From assembly GCF_010093595.1 (NCBI RefSeq), contig NW_022985438.1:2724786-2788785 (forward strand): a stretch of 64,000 nt of DNA. Direction: 5' to 3'. This stretch comes from Mytilinidion resinicola (taxonomy: Eukaryota; Ascomycota; Dothideomycetes; Mytilinidiales; Mytilinidiaceae). The translations under genes and the position numbers were made by a program. Positions 33,489 to 44,409 of the stretch are shown here, one piece after another (position 1 is the first letter of the stretch; each line of letters starts with the position of its first letter). The notes beneath the pieces were generated by a model. The model saw only the letters and a program-made list of their open reading frames with translations. It did no database searches and was not told the DNA's origin.

Positions 33489-35285
33489 ATGCACTTTTCA
33501 CTTCAACTTCTTCTGACTCTGCTTATATCTGTCACGTCCGTTGTGGCGGATTTCTCAGGGCCAAGCTACCCGCCGCCGACAGATCTCACCAGCAACCATA
33601 GCCTCGTTGCTGCCGGTTGGCACAATGTCACTTCTACTCTCGAGACATATCTCAAGAATCAAACCTTTTCGTCCACTACAGCAGCTGCGTTGAAGAACGT
33701 TACCTTCTCCGTGGGCTTATTCTCGCTTCACGACCCAGCTGCCGTAAAGCTGCAGTTCCATCACACATCCCCCGAAGTTGCGAACGCTGCCAATGGAACA
33801 CACAAGGTGGATGGCGATAGCATTTATCGCCTCGCCAGTGTCAGCAAGCTATTCACTGTCTTTGCGGGTTTGCTGGAGCTGAAAGACGCGGACTGGAATC
33901 GCCCTTTCACAGATATTGTTCCCGACTTCGCCGACTTCGCTCGGAAGCACCCAGATAACGACCCCGTACATATCGTCCAGTGGGACAAGGTGACGCCCAG
34001 CGCCCTTGCTGCGCAGATTGCAGGTGTCCCACGCGACCCAGAATCTGGCAGCGACATATTGGCCAGTTACTTAGCCGCACAGGCGCTTGGTGAAGTAAGC
34101 CTCGATCCGACAGCTCAAGGCTTCCCACCCGTGAACAAGAGCGATCCATTTGAATTCACACCATGTTCAACTGTCAACACAAGCATTTGTACGGCCGATC
34201 TTTTCGTCGAAAGTGTGGATAGTCGACCGCCTACATTTCAGCCATGGACAAGCCCAGCATACTCGGACATCGGATTCGCCCTGCTAGGCCTCGCAATTTC
34301 CAACATTACCGGCAAGAGCATTGACCAGGTCTACCGCGGGAGTATCTTCGATCCACTAGGCCTGTCGTCCTCGAATTCCTCAAACCCCCCTGAGTCGGAG
34401 TGGCACCGCGCCGTTATCCCCGCCGGTCCATTGGACAATTTTATATACCCCGAGGACGTTTTTGTTTCGTCAGGTGGACTTTCTTCTACAACGAACGATT
34501 TGGCTAGATTTGGCGTGGGAATCCTAAACTCCACTTTGCTCCCCCCCGACCAGACGCGCAAATGGATGAAGCCCGTTGCTTTCACCGGCCGGCTCGACTA
34601 TGCAGTTGGACGACTATGGGAGATCATGCGCTATGTGCACCCGTCCGGCCATATAACCGACATCTATCCCAAGAGCGGCAATTCAGGTCTTTATAGTACG
34701 TGGATGGTTCTTCTACCAGACTACAACGCGGGTTTCGACGTTCTCGTGGCCGGCACCTCTACCTCCCGATACCAGGCGACTCAACTCATCGCAGATGTGG
34801 TCACGAATACAATCTTGCCTGCTTTGCAGGCCCAAGCCGGTGTCGAAGCCGGGCGAAAGTTTGCCGGTACCTACACCTCTACGACTCCGGGCATCAACTC
34901 GTCGCTGACTGTGATTTACAACCAAACGGCCATCGCGGCCCCGGGGCTGGTGGTATCATCTTGGATCAGCAATGGCACCGACATGCTCAGCGGGCTCCGG
35001 ACAGCCGTTGGCGCTACGCCTGGGCGGCTCTTGCCGACGGTTGCGAACCTAGAAACCGGGCAGCAGGCGTTTCGGTTGGTTGGTTCTGTGGATGCGCCAA
35101 GTGCACGTTTGCCCGGACAGTTGTTTTCGGGGCCAGGCTATCTGGGTGCGGATTGGATTGGGGTTGATGACCTGACGTACGGCGGTCTGGCAGTGGGTCT
35201 CCTGGTCTTTGACATTGGTTCCGATGGCACTGCAACAGCTGCCTCACCGGCTGCGTTCAGGACTACGCTGAGAAGAGCGGCTTGA
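33489..35285 (+). CDS. Secreted beta-lactamase-fold serine hydrolase
   Basis: Intronless, 598 aa. The start at 33489 is the first ATG; it opens a signal peptide (MHFSLQLLLTLLISVTSVVA). The penicillin-binding/class C beta-lactamase fold is indicated by S117-V-S-K120 in RLASVSKLF, the Y258-S-D260 motif in PAYSDIGFALLG, and a GGLSSTTNDLARFG block further on. Many N-glycosylation sequons (NVT, NQT, NSS, NGT) support secretion. The C-terminal ~140 residues form an additional beta-rich domain, as in fungal homologues related to LactB. Such enzymes act as esterases, peptidases or hydrolases on small molecules; true antibiotic resistance cannot be inferred. Divergently placed next to a Zn2Cys6 regulator that could control it. 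Confidence 0.88.
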   Translation: MHFSLQLLLTLLISVTSVVADFSGPSYPPPTDLTSNHSLVAAGWHNVTSTLETYLKNQTFSSTTAAALKNVTFSVGLFSLHDPAAVKLQFHHTSPEVANAANGTHKVDGDSIYRLASVSKLFTVFAGLLELKDADWNRPFTDIVPDFADFARKHPDNDPVHIVQWDKVTPSALAAQIAGVPRDPESGSDILASYLAAQALGEVSLDPTAQGFPPVNKSDPFEFTPCSTVNTSICTADLFVESVDSRPPTFQPWTSPAYSDIGFALLGLAISNITGKSIDQVYRGSIFDPLGLSSSNSSNPPESEWHRAVIPAGPLDNFIYPEDVFVSSGGLSSTTNDLARFGVGILNSTLLPPDQTRKWMKPVAFTGRLDYAVGRLWEIMRYVHPSGHITDIYPKSGNSGLYSTWMVLLPDYNAGFDVLVAGTSTSRYQATQLIADVVTNTILPALQAQAGVEAGRKFAGTYTSTTPGINSSLTVIYNQTAIAAPGLVVSSWISNGTDMLSGLRTAVGATPGRLLPTVANLETGQQAFRLVGSVDAPSARLPGQLFSGPGYLGADWIGVDDLTYGGLAVGLLVFDIGSDGTATAASPAAFRTTLRRAA

Positions 35286-36255
35286 GTGATGGAGACGGAA
35301 TTACGGTGTAGGCTAATTGACGGTCACTATCGGTTGGATACTTGACTGTATCTCCTCGCGTTATTTTTCAAGGCCTCGCTGTAACTCGCTTGGCACTGCC
35401 AGAATGATGGGTTACTTCTGTAGTTAGTTTATAAAGACTTTCAAGCTGCCGAAATTTGTAATGACCGATCCCATTCGTCTAGCTTCTGTTGATGGAGCTT
35501 GACTGTAGGCCCCTTAAGTTTTTGTGAATTCGCTTCTTTATTAATGGAAGGAGGTAATCTAGAACCTGTTTCTTCTTTCGCTTGCCGGATGAAATCCTTT
35601 TTGGCTTTTGGCATTGAAGAATATTAGAAATGGAAAAGTATCGCTATAGGACATAGAAACCAGATTTAGAAATGGAAGATAAACGAGAAAAGAGGAGGCG
35701 AGGCGCTAATACCCTGCAGCGTTTAATATTTAGGCTAGGTTAACGGGGACATAGAAGGAGATCAGTCGGTTGGAGGTAAACGTATTGGTCTTGGAAGACG
35801 TCCTGCAATAGCTTGGTACGTTCAAACGCGGTGGCGTTGTGAGGATGAACCTCAAATCCGTCAATGCAGGTCTAGAACAGAGGCAGGGGAGGCGGGTAAT
35901 GATAATATGACACAAGCTCGGAGTAGTAGTGGGAATGATACTATTCTGAGCACGGAAATTCGCCTTTGAGATTCTCTCATCCCTTTTCATGGCAACGAGA
36001 CCATTACCGTCTCCAACACGGCGACGGATTTAGCGACTCCAATTACTTCCAGTCCAACTCCACCAAGGTCCATTAGTACCTCGACATGCCTGAACGATTG
36101 GTGGTGTCTGAAGGACATTTTGCTTCAACTCTAATTGCTCGTCATGTTAGTTCTTTTACATCAGCTCCAATATACTCCCAAGATTATCTTCTAAAAGTCA
36201 CGTGATATGACCTTAGACGCCCCATTATTCCAACCCTCCCCACCCAAAAAGCCCC
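35286..36255. other. Intergenic region
   Basis: Convergent space between the hydrolase (+) and the PLC-like gene (-). No supported gene. Contains the second copy of a short dispersed repeat (36091-36136). Confidence 0.5.
36091..36136 (+). repeat. Fragment of a dispersed repeat (copy 2)
   Basis: Matches 28766-28810 over about 45 bp, including TTTTGCTTCAACTCTA. The surrounding sequence is too diverged to define the element. Confidence 0.6.
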
Positions 36256-38072
36256 CTACTCCATCTCCAACCTCCTCTGACTAAGCAAAATCGTCGTATC
36301 ACACGTCGCGCCATCAATAAAATCATTCATCACTACCACTGTCCGCTCCGCCCGCAACCTATCCACCACATTCTGCCTAATCCACGGCAGGAGCACCATA
36401 TCATTACTCGCCTTCGTACTCGTCAGACAACTCGTCGCCGCATTCGCCGACAACACACTGTACACCATCACCTCCTTGATGCTCTGGCTCGTCGCCTGGC
36501 ACTGCAGAATCGTCAGATCGGTGCTCTCCTGTCCTTCCGTCGTCATGCCCTCGAACCGCGCGAGGATCGGGTCCGGCACGAGCGTCGCGTAGGCCTTCGC
36601 GGTCCACGAGTCGTACTTTTCGGCCTCGGTGACGACGATGAGGCGCGTGCCGGCGGCGCGGAGCGCGTCGATGGGGAGGGCGAAGAGGGTGCGGTCGCCC
36701 CAGGTCAGGGGCGCGTTCTGCGCCCTGCTGCACGCTTCATTCAGCAGGTCAGCGATTTCTTGGGTCGTGGGCCGTCGGCACTGCTTGACAATGTTGTCGT
36801 AGCGCAGGTGCAGCGTCACGATCTCGGTGGGGTTGGCGTCGAGGAAGGCGACCTGCTGCGCGAGGAAGTCGTCGAAGGCGATGCCGGGGATGCAGGCGTG
36901 CTGGAAGTAGAACTTGTTGGGCAGTTTGGATAGGCGCTGGAAGGTGGGGAGGAGTTGCGCGGGGCGGAATTCGAAGTAGCGCGCGCCCAGGGCGAGCATG
37001 ACGGATATTTCCTTCTTTTGCGTGATGGCGGTGCCGTAGACGATTTCGGGGAGGTGCTCGAGGATGAAGGCGTCCGAGATGTGCGAGAGCCATTCGACTT
37101 GGGGGATGATTTGGCGGAGTTCGCTGATCAGGTCCATGTTGGCCGAGGAGAAGATGGCGTCGCAGGTGGTCATGCTGTTCATGCCGTTGTCGTGGGGCGC
37201 AGCGAGGACGAAGCGGGTGAAGGGCTTCTGGGCCTGTGGCGAGCCTGGGGGGGCGAAGGTGCCCATCCAGTATCTGTTTGCTGTTGAGCAGACAGTGACA
37301 TAGCATTGATCACGGTTTGGGAGGCCGATGTGGCCGTGGCCGGCGTCGTAGAAGCAGTAGGTGATGATTACGTCGTCCGTCACAATGGGTGAGAAGTGTT
37401 GGGTTGACATCTGACCATCTATATTAGCCCTTTAGAGCCGTACTATACACCAATAGGCCGCTAACCATTGTGCCGCCTTCTAGGTTACCCGTGAACGTAT
37501 TGATGTCATTGTAGGCGCTTCCGACAACTTCGCCATCGCGTACGACTTTCCACTCGAAACGGCCTGTAAAATTGAGGTGGCCTGGGACTTAAGGTAGCAG
37601 TACACATGTCAGCGGGATTTTAGGGAGAGAAGAATAGCGTTAAGATGAATACTAGATCCTCTGGAGTCAGATTTCCTGAAGCGTCACTCAAATCGTATTC
37701 AGGACACCCCTTAATCTGCGCCGGTTGAAAGCGACTAAATTGGGCGCTCAAACGCAAACTGAATGCACATTCAAGCTCAATTTGAGACAGTTCTAGGTAT
37801 GTACAATGACACCGAAGGGCTCTGGTATGCGTACTAGGACCTTACATACTGTTGTGAGACTCAACCTCGAGATGTGTACTCGAGAAGTTGTTGTCAATAG
37901 TGTGCGTAACGGCTTGCGCCGGAACGGTAAACTCGATAGAGTAGCCAGGGACTGAGATATAGGAATAGACCTGAACGCCTTTGCTTGGCATGGTGAATGT
38001 ATCTGGGATGGTGTAAGACAGATTAGATGGGGTCACAGTTGAAATAAGGTTCGACGCGGAACTCGGCATCAT
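36256..38072 (-). CDS. PLC-like phosphodiesterase (PI-PLC X-type TIM barrel)
   Basis: Three exons on the minus strand: 38072..37850, 37581..37466 and 37410..36256; introns of 268 and 55 nt; 497 aa. Exons 1-2 encode a beta-rich N-terminal part with GRFEWKVVRDGEVVGSAYND. Exon 3 holds the barrel: H186 in AAPHDNGMNS and H284 in FYFQHACIPG sit where PI-PLC has its two catalytic histidines, with ARYFEFRP and DDFLAQQVAFLDANPTEIV between and after them. Such eukaryotic proteins cleave or bind phosphodiester lipids; many fungal members are uncharacterised. No clear signal peptide with the chosen start. The first exon start (38072 or the next codon) and the long intron 1 are the uncertain parts; exon 3 is secure. 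Confidence 0.75.
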
Positions 38073-38687
38073 TCGGCGACGCGTCTCCTCCCCTCCCGCA
38101 CACCACCATCTCAGACCAAGCGCTATCACAAGTCTGCTACCTTTGTACGAGCACAGCCCTCAAGGCTGTCTTTCCTTTAGCCACAAGAATGGCCCGTGGA
38201 ACAGCAGCAATGATAGCGTTGAGAACACAGGTGGGTGGTGCCCGAGCGGATCAGAACCCGTGGAACCCGACGCCGCCTAGACGACGCCGTCGAGGTATAT
38301 CCACCTCATGACTAATCTTTTATCTCGTATGTCTCCATTGCCTATCTTAACCTTGCCTGAAATCTGCACGTCAATTCTGACTTTCCTGATCCTTGTCGTC
38401 ATTCGCGACCTGTAAGCCATTTCACACATGTCTCCCTGCACACTGCAGTCCGATGCAGCTATGCACGCTAGACCATGATTCAATCGCCTCAACGCCATAT
38501 GCCACTCCCGAGTAAGTTTCGCAAGGCCAACGTCGAAGGCAAAGCGGGGTACAAAGAGCGGGGCCCGACCTCGGGAGGTCGAGGAGTCTACAAAAGCTGC
38601 CGTGCCACAACATTACATAGAGCCTACCCGTGCTACACACAACTACCGTCCTATCCCAACGTGTATTGGAAGCCAATTGCCGCGAAC
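38073..38687. other. Divergent intergenic region
   Basis: Between the PLC-like gene (-) and the first alpha/beta-barrel gene (+). An open frame upstream of 38688 is in frame with the barrel gene, but its translation is basic and unlike the family, so it is treated as leader. Confidence 0.5.
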
Positions 38688-39160
38688 ATGATCTCGGTGC
38701 TCGGATACTTCGTCCCAACAGATGGCAAAGACGACTACGTAAGGCTGACCACCCCGGATATGCAGAGACATCCGAATCCGTGTAGGGAGACCCAGCTGCA
38801 TGGGTCTTCTTCACAGTAAAACAGGCTAACTTTCTTCAATCAGCTTCGAAACGAACTACAAGCCTTAGTCAAACTCGTCAAAGAGAACGAGCCCGACTGT
38901 CTCATATTCGAGCTTCTTTACGACGACGACATCGAGCAATTCGTCATACACAGCATGTAGGTTCTAAATCCGACTCTCACGAGCTTCTATAGCTTTAGAC
39001 TTTCACTGATATCTCTTTTCAAAGGTTCAAGGACCGAACGGCCCTCAACTTCCATCTCAAGCAGCCATATCTTACCGCTTTCAAAGAAGGAACTCGCGCA
39101 GAGTCCTTTGAGTCAATGGATTTGAAAATACACGAGCGAATTGACGGGTTCTCGAGATGA
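38688..39160 (+). CDS. Dimeric alpha/beta-barrel (ABM-like) protein, tandem copy 1
   Basis: Three exons, 38688..38738, 38844..38956 and 39025..39160, introns of 105 and 68 nt; 99 aa. The start MISVLGYFVPTDGKDDY aligns with the start of the neighbouring paralogue. The order is beta strand, helix with LVKLVKENEPDC, strands LIFELLYDDDIEQFVIHSMF, then KDRTALNFHLKQPYLTAFKE, a pattern typical of antibiotic-biosynthesis-monooxygenase (ABM) ferredoxin-like folds, which often act as small cofactor-free oxygenases or as binding proteins. Exon 2 is 113 nt in both copies and intron phases (0, then 2) are identical, so the two genes are a tandem duplication. Catalytic competence is unknown. Confidence 0.8.
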
Positions 39161-40057
39161 CTTGGTCCTCGTGTTGGGTCGGGATAGGGCGTCTGGCGTT
39201 TTCTCGTCCATTCAGATCCTCAAAAGGTCGAGCTTTCATTGTCGTGTTCCCTTACTTCTACATCGCTATATAATTCCCAATCACAACCTTTCCCCGCCAC
39301 AAATATCCTTGCTTGTTTAGTCTCCGACCTTTTCCCGATGGACTCCAAATTATAGTACCTGTGAACCCAGATGCAGGGATCGGCTCGGTTCCCGGTGCCC
39401 GTATGACAGGGTAAGTGCTGACGCAACAGTTTTCCCTCATGCATATGCATGTGAATGGGATAAGAAACGGCAAACCCGCATGACCACTGGACCGATCAGA
39501 GACCTCACCGTCTTCCTTTCCAACTGCTCTCATCTAGAGGAGTACGTAGAATTAGCTTCGCCTTGGAGTACTACTCTACTCTAATCCGCATCTATCGAAC
39601 GAAGCCAGCGGTACGTACAATACCTACCGCTTCGTATGCCATCCGTCTAGACCCGCAAAGAAAAACAGATGCAGCATAGCGAAAAGCTTAAAGATGTTCC
39701 CCTCCCAGGATTCTCTACATACGCGACGCGCAACCCCGTTTCTAGCCCCGTCCCGACCGCGCTAGCACAATGACTCGCAGCCGACAGACCCCACTCCCCA
39801 GACGCAGGGGAATATCGTTTAGCAGAAAGTCCATGCGGAGAACCGCCTGACTTCTCACTCTTTCCTCGCGGCCAGCTCAATAAAACCCATTATAAGTAGG
39901 ACACGAGAGTCTGTTTGCTGAAATTTGTTCTATGTTGTGGCCGATCCGGATCTCCAAAGCTAGAGCGACATCGATCTAACTTTCATTGAACGGTCAGGGC
40001 GCGATACGAAGCATTGGGTCCTTCCCGCACCCGCATTGACCACCGCCAAAAGCCAAA
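39161..40057. other. Spacer between tandem paralogues
   Basis: About 900 bp with no supported gene. Presumably the 3' flank of copy 1 and the promoter of copy 2. Confidence 0.5.
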
Positions 40058-40489
40058 ATGTCGAAGGCAGTCCAATTAGTCACGACACTGACGCCGATGG
40101 ACGGGAAGAAGGACGATGTGAGTGTTGACAGATTGCAATCCGCATCTCTTATCTCGGGACTGACTAGGCTCGCGCAGGTCCTAAAGATCATCACTGATAT
40201 GGCTGTGGAAGTCGAAGAACAGGAGGCTGGGTGCCTTGGGGTGGATGTAATGTGGCACGACGACACCGACACATTCATTCTCGTCGAAAGGTGAGCAACC
40301 CTCAAGTCGTTGCTACTCTGCATATAATTAATTTTGATGCTGTGTAGGTTTAAAGATCAGGCGGCGTTCGAGTTTCATTTTAAGCAGCCGTACGTGGTGG
40401 CGTTCAAGAAGAGCCCGGTAGCCCTTACCTGCCTCGAGGCTATGGATGTTAAGATTTGTTCGGTGGCTCCGGGTACTTTCAGTAGATGA
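40058..40489 (+). CDS. Dimeric alpha/beta-barrel (ABM-like) protein, tandem copy 2
   Basis: Three exons, 40058..40117, 40178..40290 and 40348..40489; introns of 60 and 57 nt; 104 aa. Begins MSKAVQLVTTLTPMDGKKDD and continues VLKIITDMAVEVEEQEAGC, WHDDTDTFILVER, FKDQAAFEFHFKQPYVVAF. It parallels copy 1 residue for residue in the C-terminal half (FK-D, A, F/N-F-H-x-KQPY). Intron 1 is exactly 60 nt and has no in-frame stop, so an unspliced message would also be translatable up to 40294. The splice is preferred because the paralogue has an intron at the same site. Likely a small oxygenase-fold protein; substrate unknown. Confidence 0.82.
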
Positions 40490-41057
40490 ATGGTCTTTTG
40501 TTCTTCACGAGTTTCTGTTCATGCTGTTCTCTGTTTTCCTTTTGGTCGAAGTTATCTCCTTATTAGCCTCCGTTTTTTAAGGTCGCGATGCACTTTATTC
40601 AAACGCTTCTAATACCAATGTACATGACCATAATAGAGAAATCAGGCGCACCGGGGTTGGGAAGAGATTTACCAAGTTTCGCTGTGAAAGACTGGTGTTC
40701 AACTTGTATGGCTTCTTCGCACGGCACGTGACTTGTATGAGTGAGCCAAGTAGAATTATGATGTGATTGTCAAATCGTAAAGACGAAGAGCTTCGAGAGA
40801 AGTACATTGTTGATAGTCCTACTAGAGATGATCATGTGCAGAGACGAACAAAAGCAAAGAGCACGATCTGCATGTAGAAGCGGTCAGCGGTGATGACGTA
40901 ATTCTGCGAAGACCTCGATATCTTGAGCCCTGCTCCTTGCAATTGCATTTGGAAAACACCAAAATCCTCATAAGGGTGCAGAGTTGTCTTTTGATAGTGC
41001 TGGCGTTCTTCTTATGTCGACCACGAACCTTGCGCTGTCCGCTTTCCTAACCCCAAA
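40490..41057. other. Intergenic region
   Basis: No supported gene; presumably the 3' flank of the alpha/beta-barrel gene and promoter of the membrane-anchored protein at 41058. Confidence 0.5.
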
Positions 41058-42173
41058 ATGCGGCATCCTGCTGCGCCGACTGTCTCCGCTACTCTCGTTT
41101 CACTCCTCATTGCGTTTGTCACTTATATGTGGTTCTTTTATCCCAGTAAACATCACGAGGGAAATCCAGGTCCTAAATTGGAACCGTTCGAAATCCACTT
41201 CAAAGATGACGGCAAGCCAACTTCGACTGAGGATGAAGATAGGGACGTTGAAACCGATGTCGATATCATCGAGAACAACGACAAGGAGTTCACGATTCCA
41301 TACTCGGACGAAATTATTGTAGAGCCTATTTCTGCGGATGCCCCAGAGGGAGTGCCAAATTCGATTTCCTACTCTCTTCCCATTCCCATGAGCCGACATG
41401 TCACCCCTACTGCTACACGCCCGGCTGTGGACAGAGACTGGGACGATCCTCTCTTTGAAATCGAAGTATCATCTTGTTACATATCCTGCGAGATCACAAC
41501 TATCCAACCAGCCCACAAATATGGCAACAGGAGCCCAGCTTGCCTTGTCATCCTCCAATTCACATTTCATCCTGCGCTCAGCCATCGCTTCAGGAACGCA
41601 CGACTGTCCTGCAGTTTCACGCCTCCCAGAACTTCCAAGGTCAAGAAAGACGGTACCCCGGTTGTCGCGTTTCACGCACCTCGGACTGCCTACGGCGGGT
41701 ATAGCAAAGGCGAATCACATTGGACTTTTGGACTATCGGCACCGCTCCAGGCCCCGGGTGGCTACTTCTCCATCACACCGTCGGCTGAGAAGTCCCACGA
41801 TCGCATCGTAGATCACTATATGCGAATTGAGGGCTCCGCCAGAGGGACTCCACGGTCGAAATGCATTTGGACAATGGCCGAGAACGAAGACAGCAAAGCG
41901 GGATTACCATTGGACTTTCAAGTCGCAGTAGTACTACAGGCGAACAGTCCTTTTGTTCTAGAGGTCGACATCAGCGCGGAGATTGCTAAGTGGTGGAAGA
42001 GCAAGAATGTTGAGGGCGTGGCGGTAGAACCGAGGGTGATAGACCCCAACGTGCCTCGAGGGAAGCAGTTCAGCTTTGACGCTGACCTCGAAGAGCTCAA
42101 GCTTGGTAGTTGGTTCTCAGGAGCTGTCGAAGGAGGCAGCGTGGCTTGGGAGGCGACTATTCCGCGACCTTGA
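41058..42173 (+). CDS. Hypothetical single-pass membrane protein
   Basis: Intronless, 371 aa. One N-terminal transmembrane segment (VSATLVSLLIAFVTYMWFFY, about residues 8-27) without a classical cleavage site suggests a type II or signal-anchored protein. After an acidic linker (DEDRDVETDVD) a beta-rich region from about residue 130 to the end reads EIEVSSCYISCEITTIQ, LVILQFTFHP, HWTFGLSAPL and LDFQVAVVLQA, suggestive of a beta-sandwich. No family or catalytic motif is recognised. The frame is open throughout and codon use is like neighbours, so a real gene is likely. Confidence 0.75.
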   Translation: MRHPAAPTVSATLVSLLIAFVTYMWFFYPSKHHEGNPGPKLEPFEIHFKDDGKPTSTEDEDRDVETDVDIIENNDKEFTIPYSDEIIVEPISADAPEGVPNSISYSLPIPMSRHVTPTATRPAVDRDWDDPLFEIEVSSCYISCEITTIQPAHKYGNRSPACLVILQFTFHPALSHRFRNARLSCSFTPPRTSKVKKDGTPVVAFHAPRTAYGGYSKGESHWTFGLSAPLQAPGGYFSITPSAEKSHDRIVDHYMRIEGSARGTPRSKCIWTMAENEDSKAGLPLDFQVAVVLQANSPFVLEVDISAEIAKWWKSKNVEGVAVEPRVIDPNVPRGKQFSFDADLEELKLGSWFSGAVEGGSVAWEATIPRP

Positions 42174-42390
42174 CAACTGAAAGGTAATCTTCTTGGAGCC
42201 GGCCACATTTCTTCATTACGTGGAGGTCACTCAGCACAATATCAAATATTCGAGATGACTACCACTGATCTAAGTTTCTGCTATTGATTTTATTTTCAGT
42301 GTTGGGTAGTGAAGGATAGAAACAAACTAGCGTCCGCGTCATCTCATCTCGCGGCCTCCACGCGTCAAACTTTCAGCTTGCGACCGCCGT

Positions 42391-43577
42391 TTACCATGGC
42401 ATACTCAACACCCCACCCTCATTTCCACTACCCGGCATACCCCATACCAGCTCAGCGCTTGGCTTTGTGCCCTTCGCGAAGTTCATGACAATGCAAAACA
42501 GAGTGCTACTCCGCGTTGGCAAAGGCCTCGACGGGTCTTCTTTACAGCAGATAGCTTGTGGCGCGTTGAACGTGTCAGAGAACACCTTCTGTCTTAGCAC
42601 CTCACCTTTGGGAGCCTCTCCACTCGAGACCAGCTCGCCCGTGAGTTTCTTCATTCTCTCCAGGCGAATAGGCGATCCCGCAAGCCACGGCCGCTCGTCG
42701 ACCAAGCGATTTTCGATGAAGTGGTTCGTGTGAACCACAATGCCGTTGCTGTCTGGTTTGAGGTGAACACTGCCATTTGGCGACACCTCCAACCCAATTG
42801 GACCATCACGGTCCGCGATGAGGATGTGCTGCGAGCTTGCCACCCCTCCCAACGCCTCCAACTCTGCGATAGCCGTAGCAGCCGAGACAGAGTTCAGACA
42901 GACTCGAAGCGCCACATGAATCGGGATTTTCGACGGAATCGTTGGACGAGCTCGCACAGCGTTCAACAACGTACCCACGGACAGCGAGTTGAAGCCAATC
43001 TTCCCAACAATACCAGCCTAGACAGGTCAACCTCCAACACCTCCAATCGAACAACCGCTCAACATACCTCAGTAATCATATAAACCGTCGGCTTGTCCAC
43101 CTGCTTAATCGACATCATGACCAAATTCGGCTTGACCCTCTTCGTCCAATCCCAATTCTGCGCCAACACCGTCCCCCCATCCCCGTGCAACTTCCACCCT
43201 AGACTCGAGCACCCGTCCGAAAACAACCCCAACGCGATCTCGCTGCGGCAGTTCAGCGCGACGATATCGAGGATGTCGAGGCCGGCGCCGTCGGCGATGC
43301 CCACCATTTCGGCGTAGATGTCGGGCGTGAGGCGCTCGATGGTGGGGCGGTACTCGCGGGCGACGTCGCGCACAGCGGGCCAGTCGAGCGCTGAGGTTTG
43401 CTGGAACATAGCGTCGTAGGTGGAGATCTGGCGGCGGATTTCGGTCGCGAGGAGGGCGCCGTGGGTGAGGCCGATCTGGGGATCATGGTTTCAGCACTAC
43501 TACGTCGAAATTGTTGATGGAGCACTCACCTCACGCGGCGTCCCGCTCAGATCTATCTTTCGCGGTGGTGGGTCCAT
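42391..43577 (-). CDS. Acyl-CoA:6-APA acyltransferase-like Ntn hydrolase (IAT/penDE family)
   Basis: Three exons on the minus strand, 43577..43530, 43475..43068 and 43017..42391; introns of 54 and 50 nt; 360 aa, close to penDE (357 aa). Start MDPPPRKIDLSGTPRE then IGLTHGALLATEI. The N-terminal-nucleophile signature DG-C105-SS sits at the position of Gly102/Cys103 of the Penicillium enzyme, where autoproteolysis separates alpha and beta subunits; downstream are LAQNWDW, AGIVGKIGFNS and VVHTNHF, all family landmarks. Homologues occur widely in fungi that make no penicillin, where they are presumed amidohydrolases or acyltransferases of unknown substrate. No peroxisomal C-terminal tripeptide is evident (ends SMPW). 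No pcbAB or pcbC gene neighbours it. Confidence 0.88.
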
Positions 43578-44409
43578 CTTGGATGTGATGGCAACGGGTG
43601 GCGATTCTCGAGTTGATGTTGAGGAGGTTGGCGACTTGACGACTTATGAACGACTACTGTAGTAACTGAAAGTTTGCTATGGTTTGTTTGTAGGAGTACA
43701 CGTCAAACACCAAATAACCAGGCAAACAACACCTTTAATAAACACCACCCCTCCCTGCCGCGCTTCCGTTCGTTGCTCATGCGCCGCTAGGTGACGCGAT
43801 ATCGGGTCCAAAGGTGGGGTTGCCGCAATCCTTATACCACATCTGGCTCTTATTCAAGCTCTCTTGTTCTCCAATCAGACTCGGTTGTCCGAAGATCTGT
43901 GGAAGCTTACCCTGGGGGCCTGACCTTCCGGAATAGGCAAGAAAGGCAGGTTGCGGGGCAGTGGTGGTGGTTCCCCGCATTTAGTTAGCGACGTCAGGAC
44001 TTCTTGATATCTAATGCACTGCACTATGCTTCATTCCACGACGTCTGCATTGGTTCATGGTGGGATTTTTTGTGATGGGTTAGGGTATGCCGGACAGTGG
44101 CAGATGAGTGTATATTGACTACTGGTGAGGTTGTGGATTCTACTGTCTTCCCCAAGTCGCCTCATCAGACCGTCCATTTCAGCTCCGTCTTTTTTCGTAA
44201 CCAAGATCTCGATCCATCTTCCAATCCTCTATCCCACAGTCCGATCCAGCGTCTAGTGAACATGACGTTGAGGCGAGAAAATGAGAATGTGCTGGGGGCG
44301 TTCGGACGGTGTTAGACAGGTCCTAGAGCAGAGTAAGCAATAGGTTGATTTGGAGGCTCTGGGACATTGGTAGCATTTACTTGGTCGAATCCTAGAGTGT
44401 GGAACTACC
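43578..44409. other. Intergenic region
   Basis: No supported gene. Upstream side of the IAT-like gene and downstream side of the unknown gene at 44410. Confidence 0.5.

Noticed and set aside
36404..37306. Long minus-strand frames within the PLC-like exon
   Set aside because: GC-rich third positions of the real frame keep alternative frames open; their translations are Arg/Pro-rich artefacts.
10363..43577. A beta-lactam theme: IPNS-superfamily oxygenase, beta-lactamase-fold hydrolase and IAT-like acyltransferase in one window
   Set aside because: They are 10-20 kb apart with unrelated genes between; no ACV synthetase-type NRPS or true IPNS is present, and each family is widespread in fungi with other roles.
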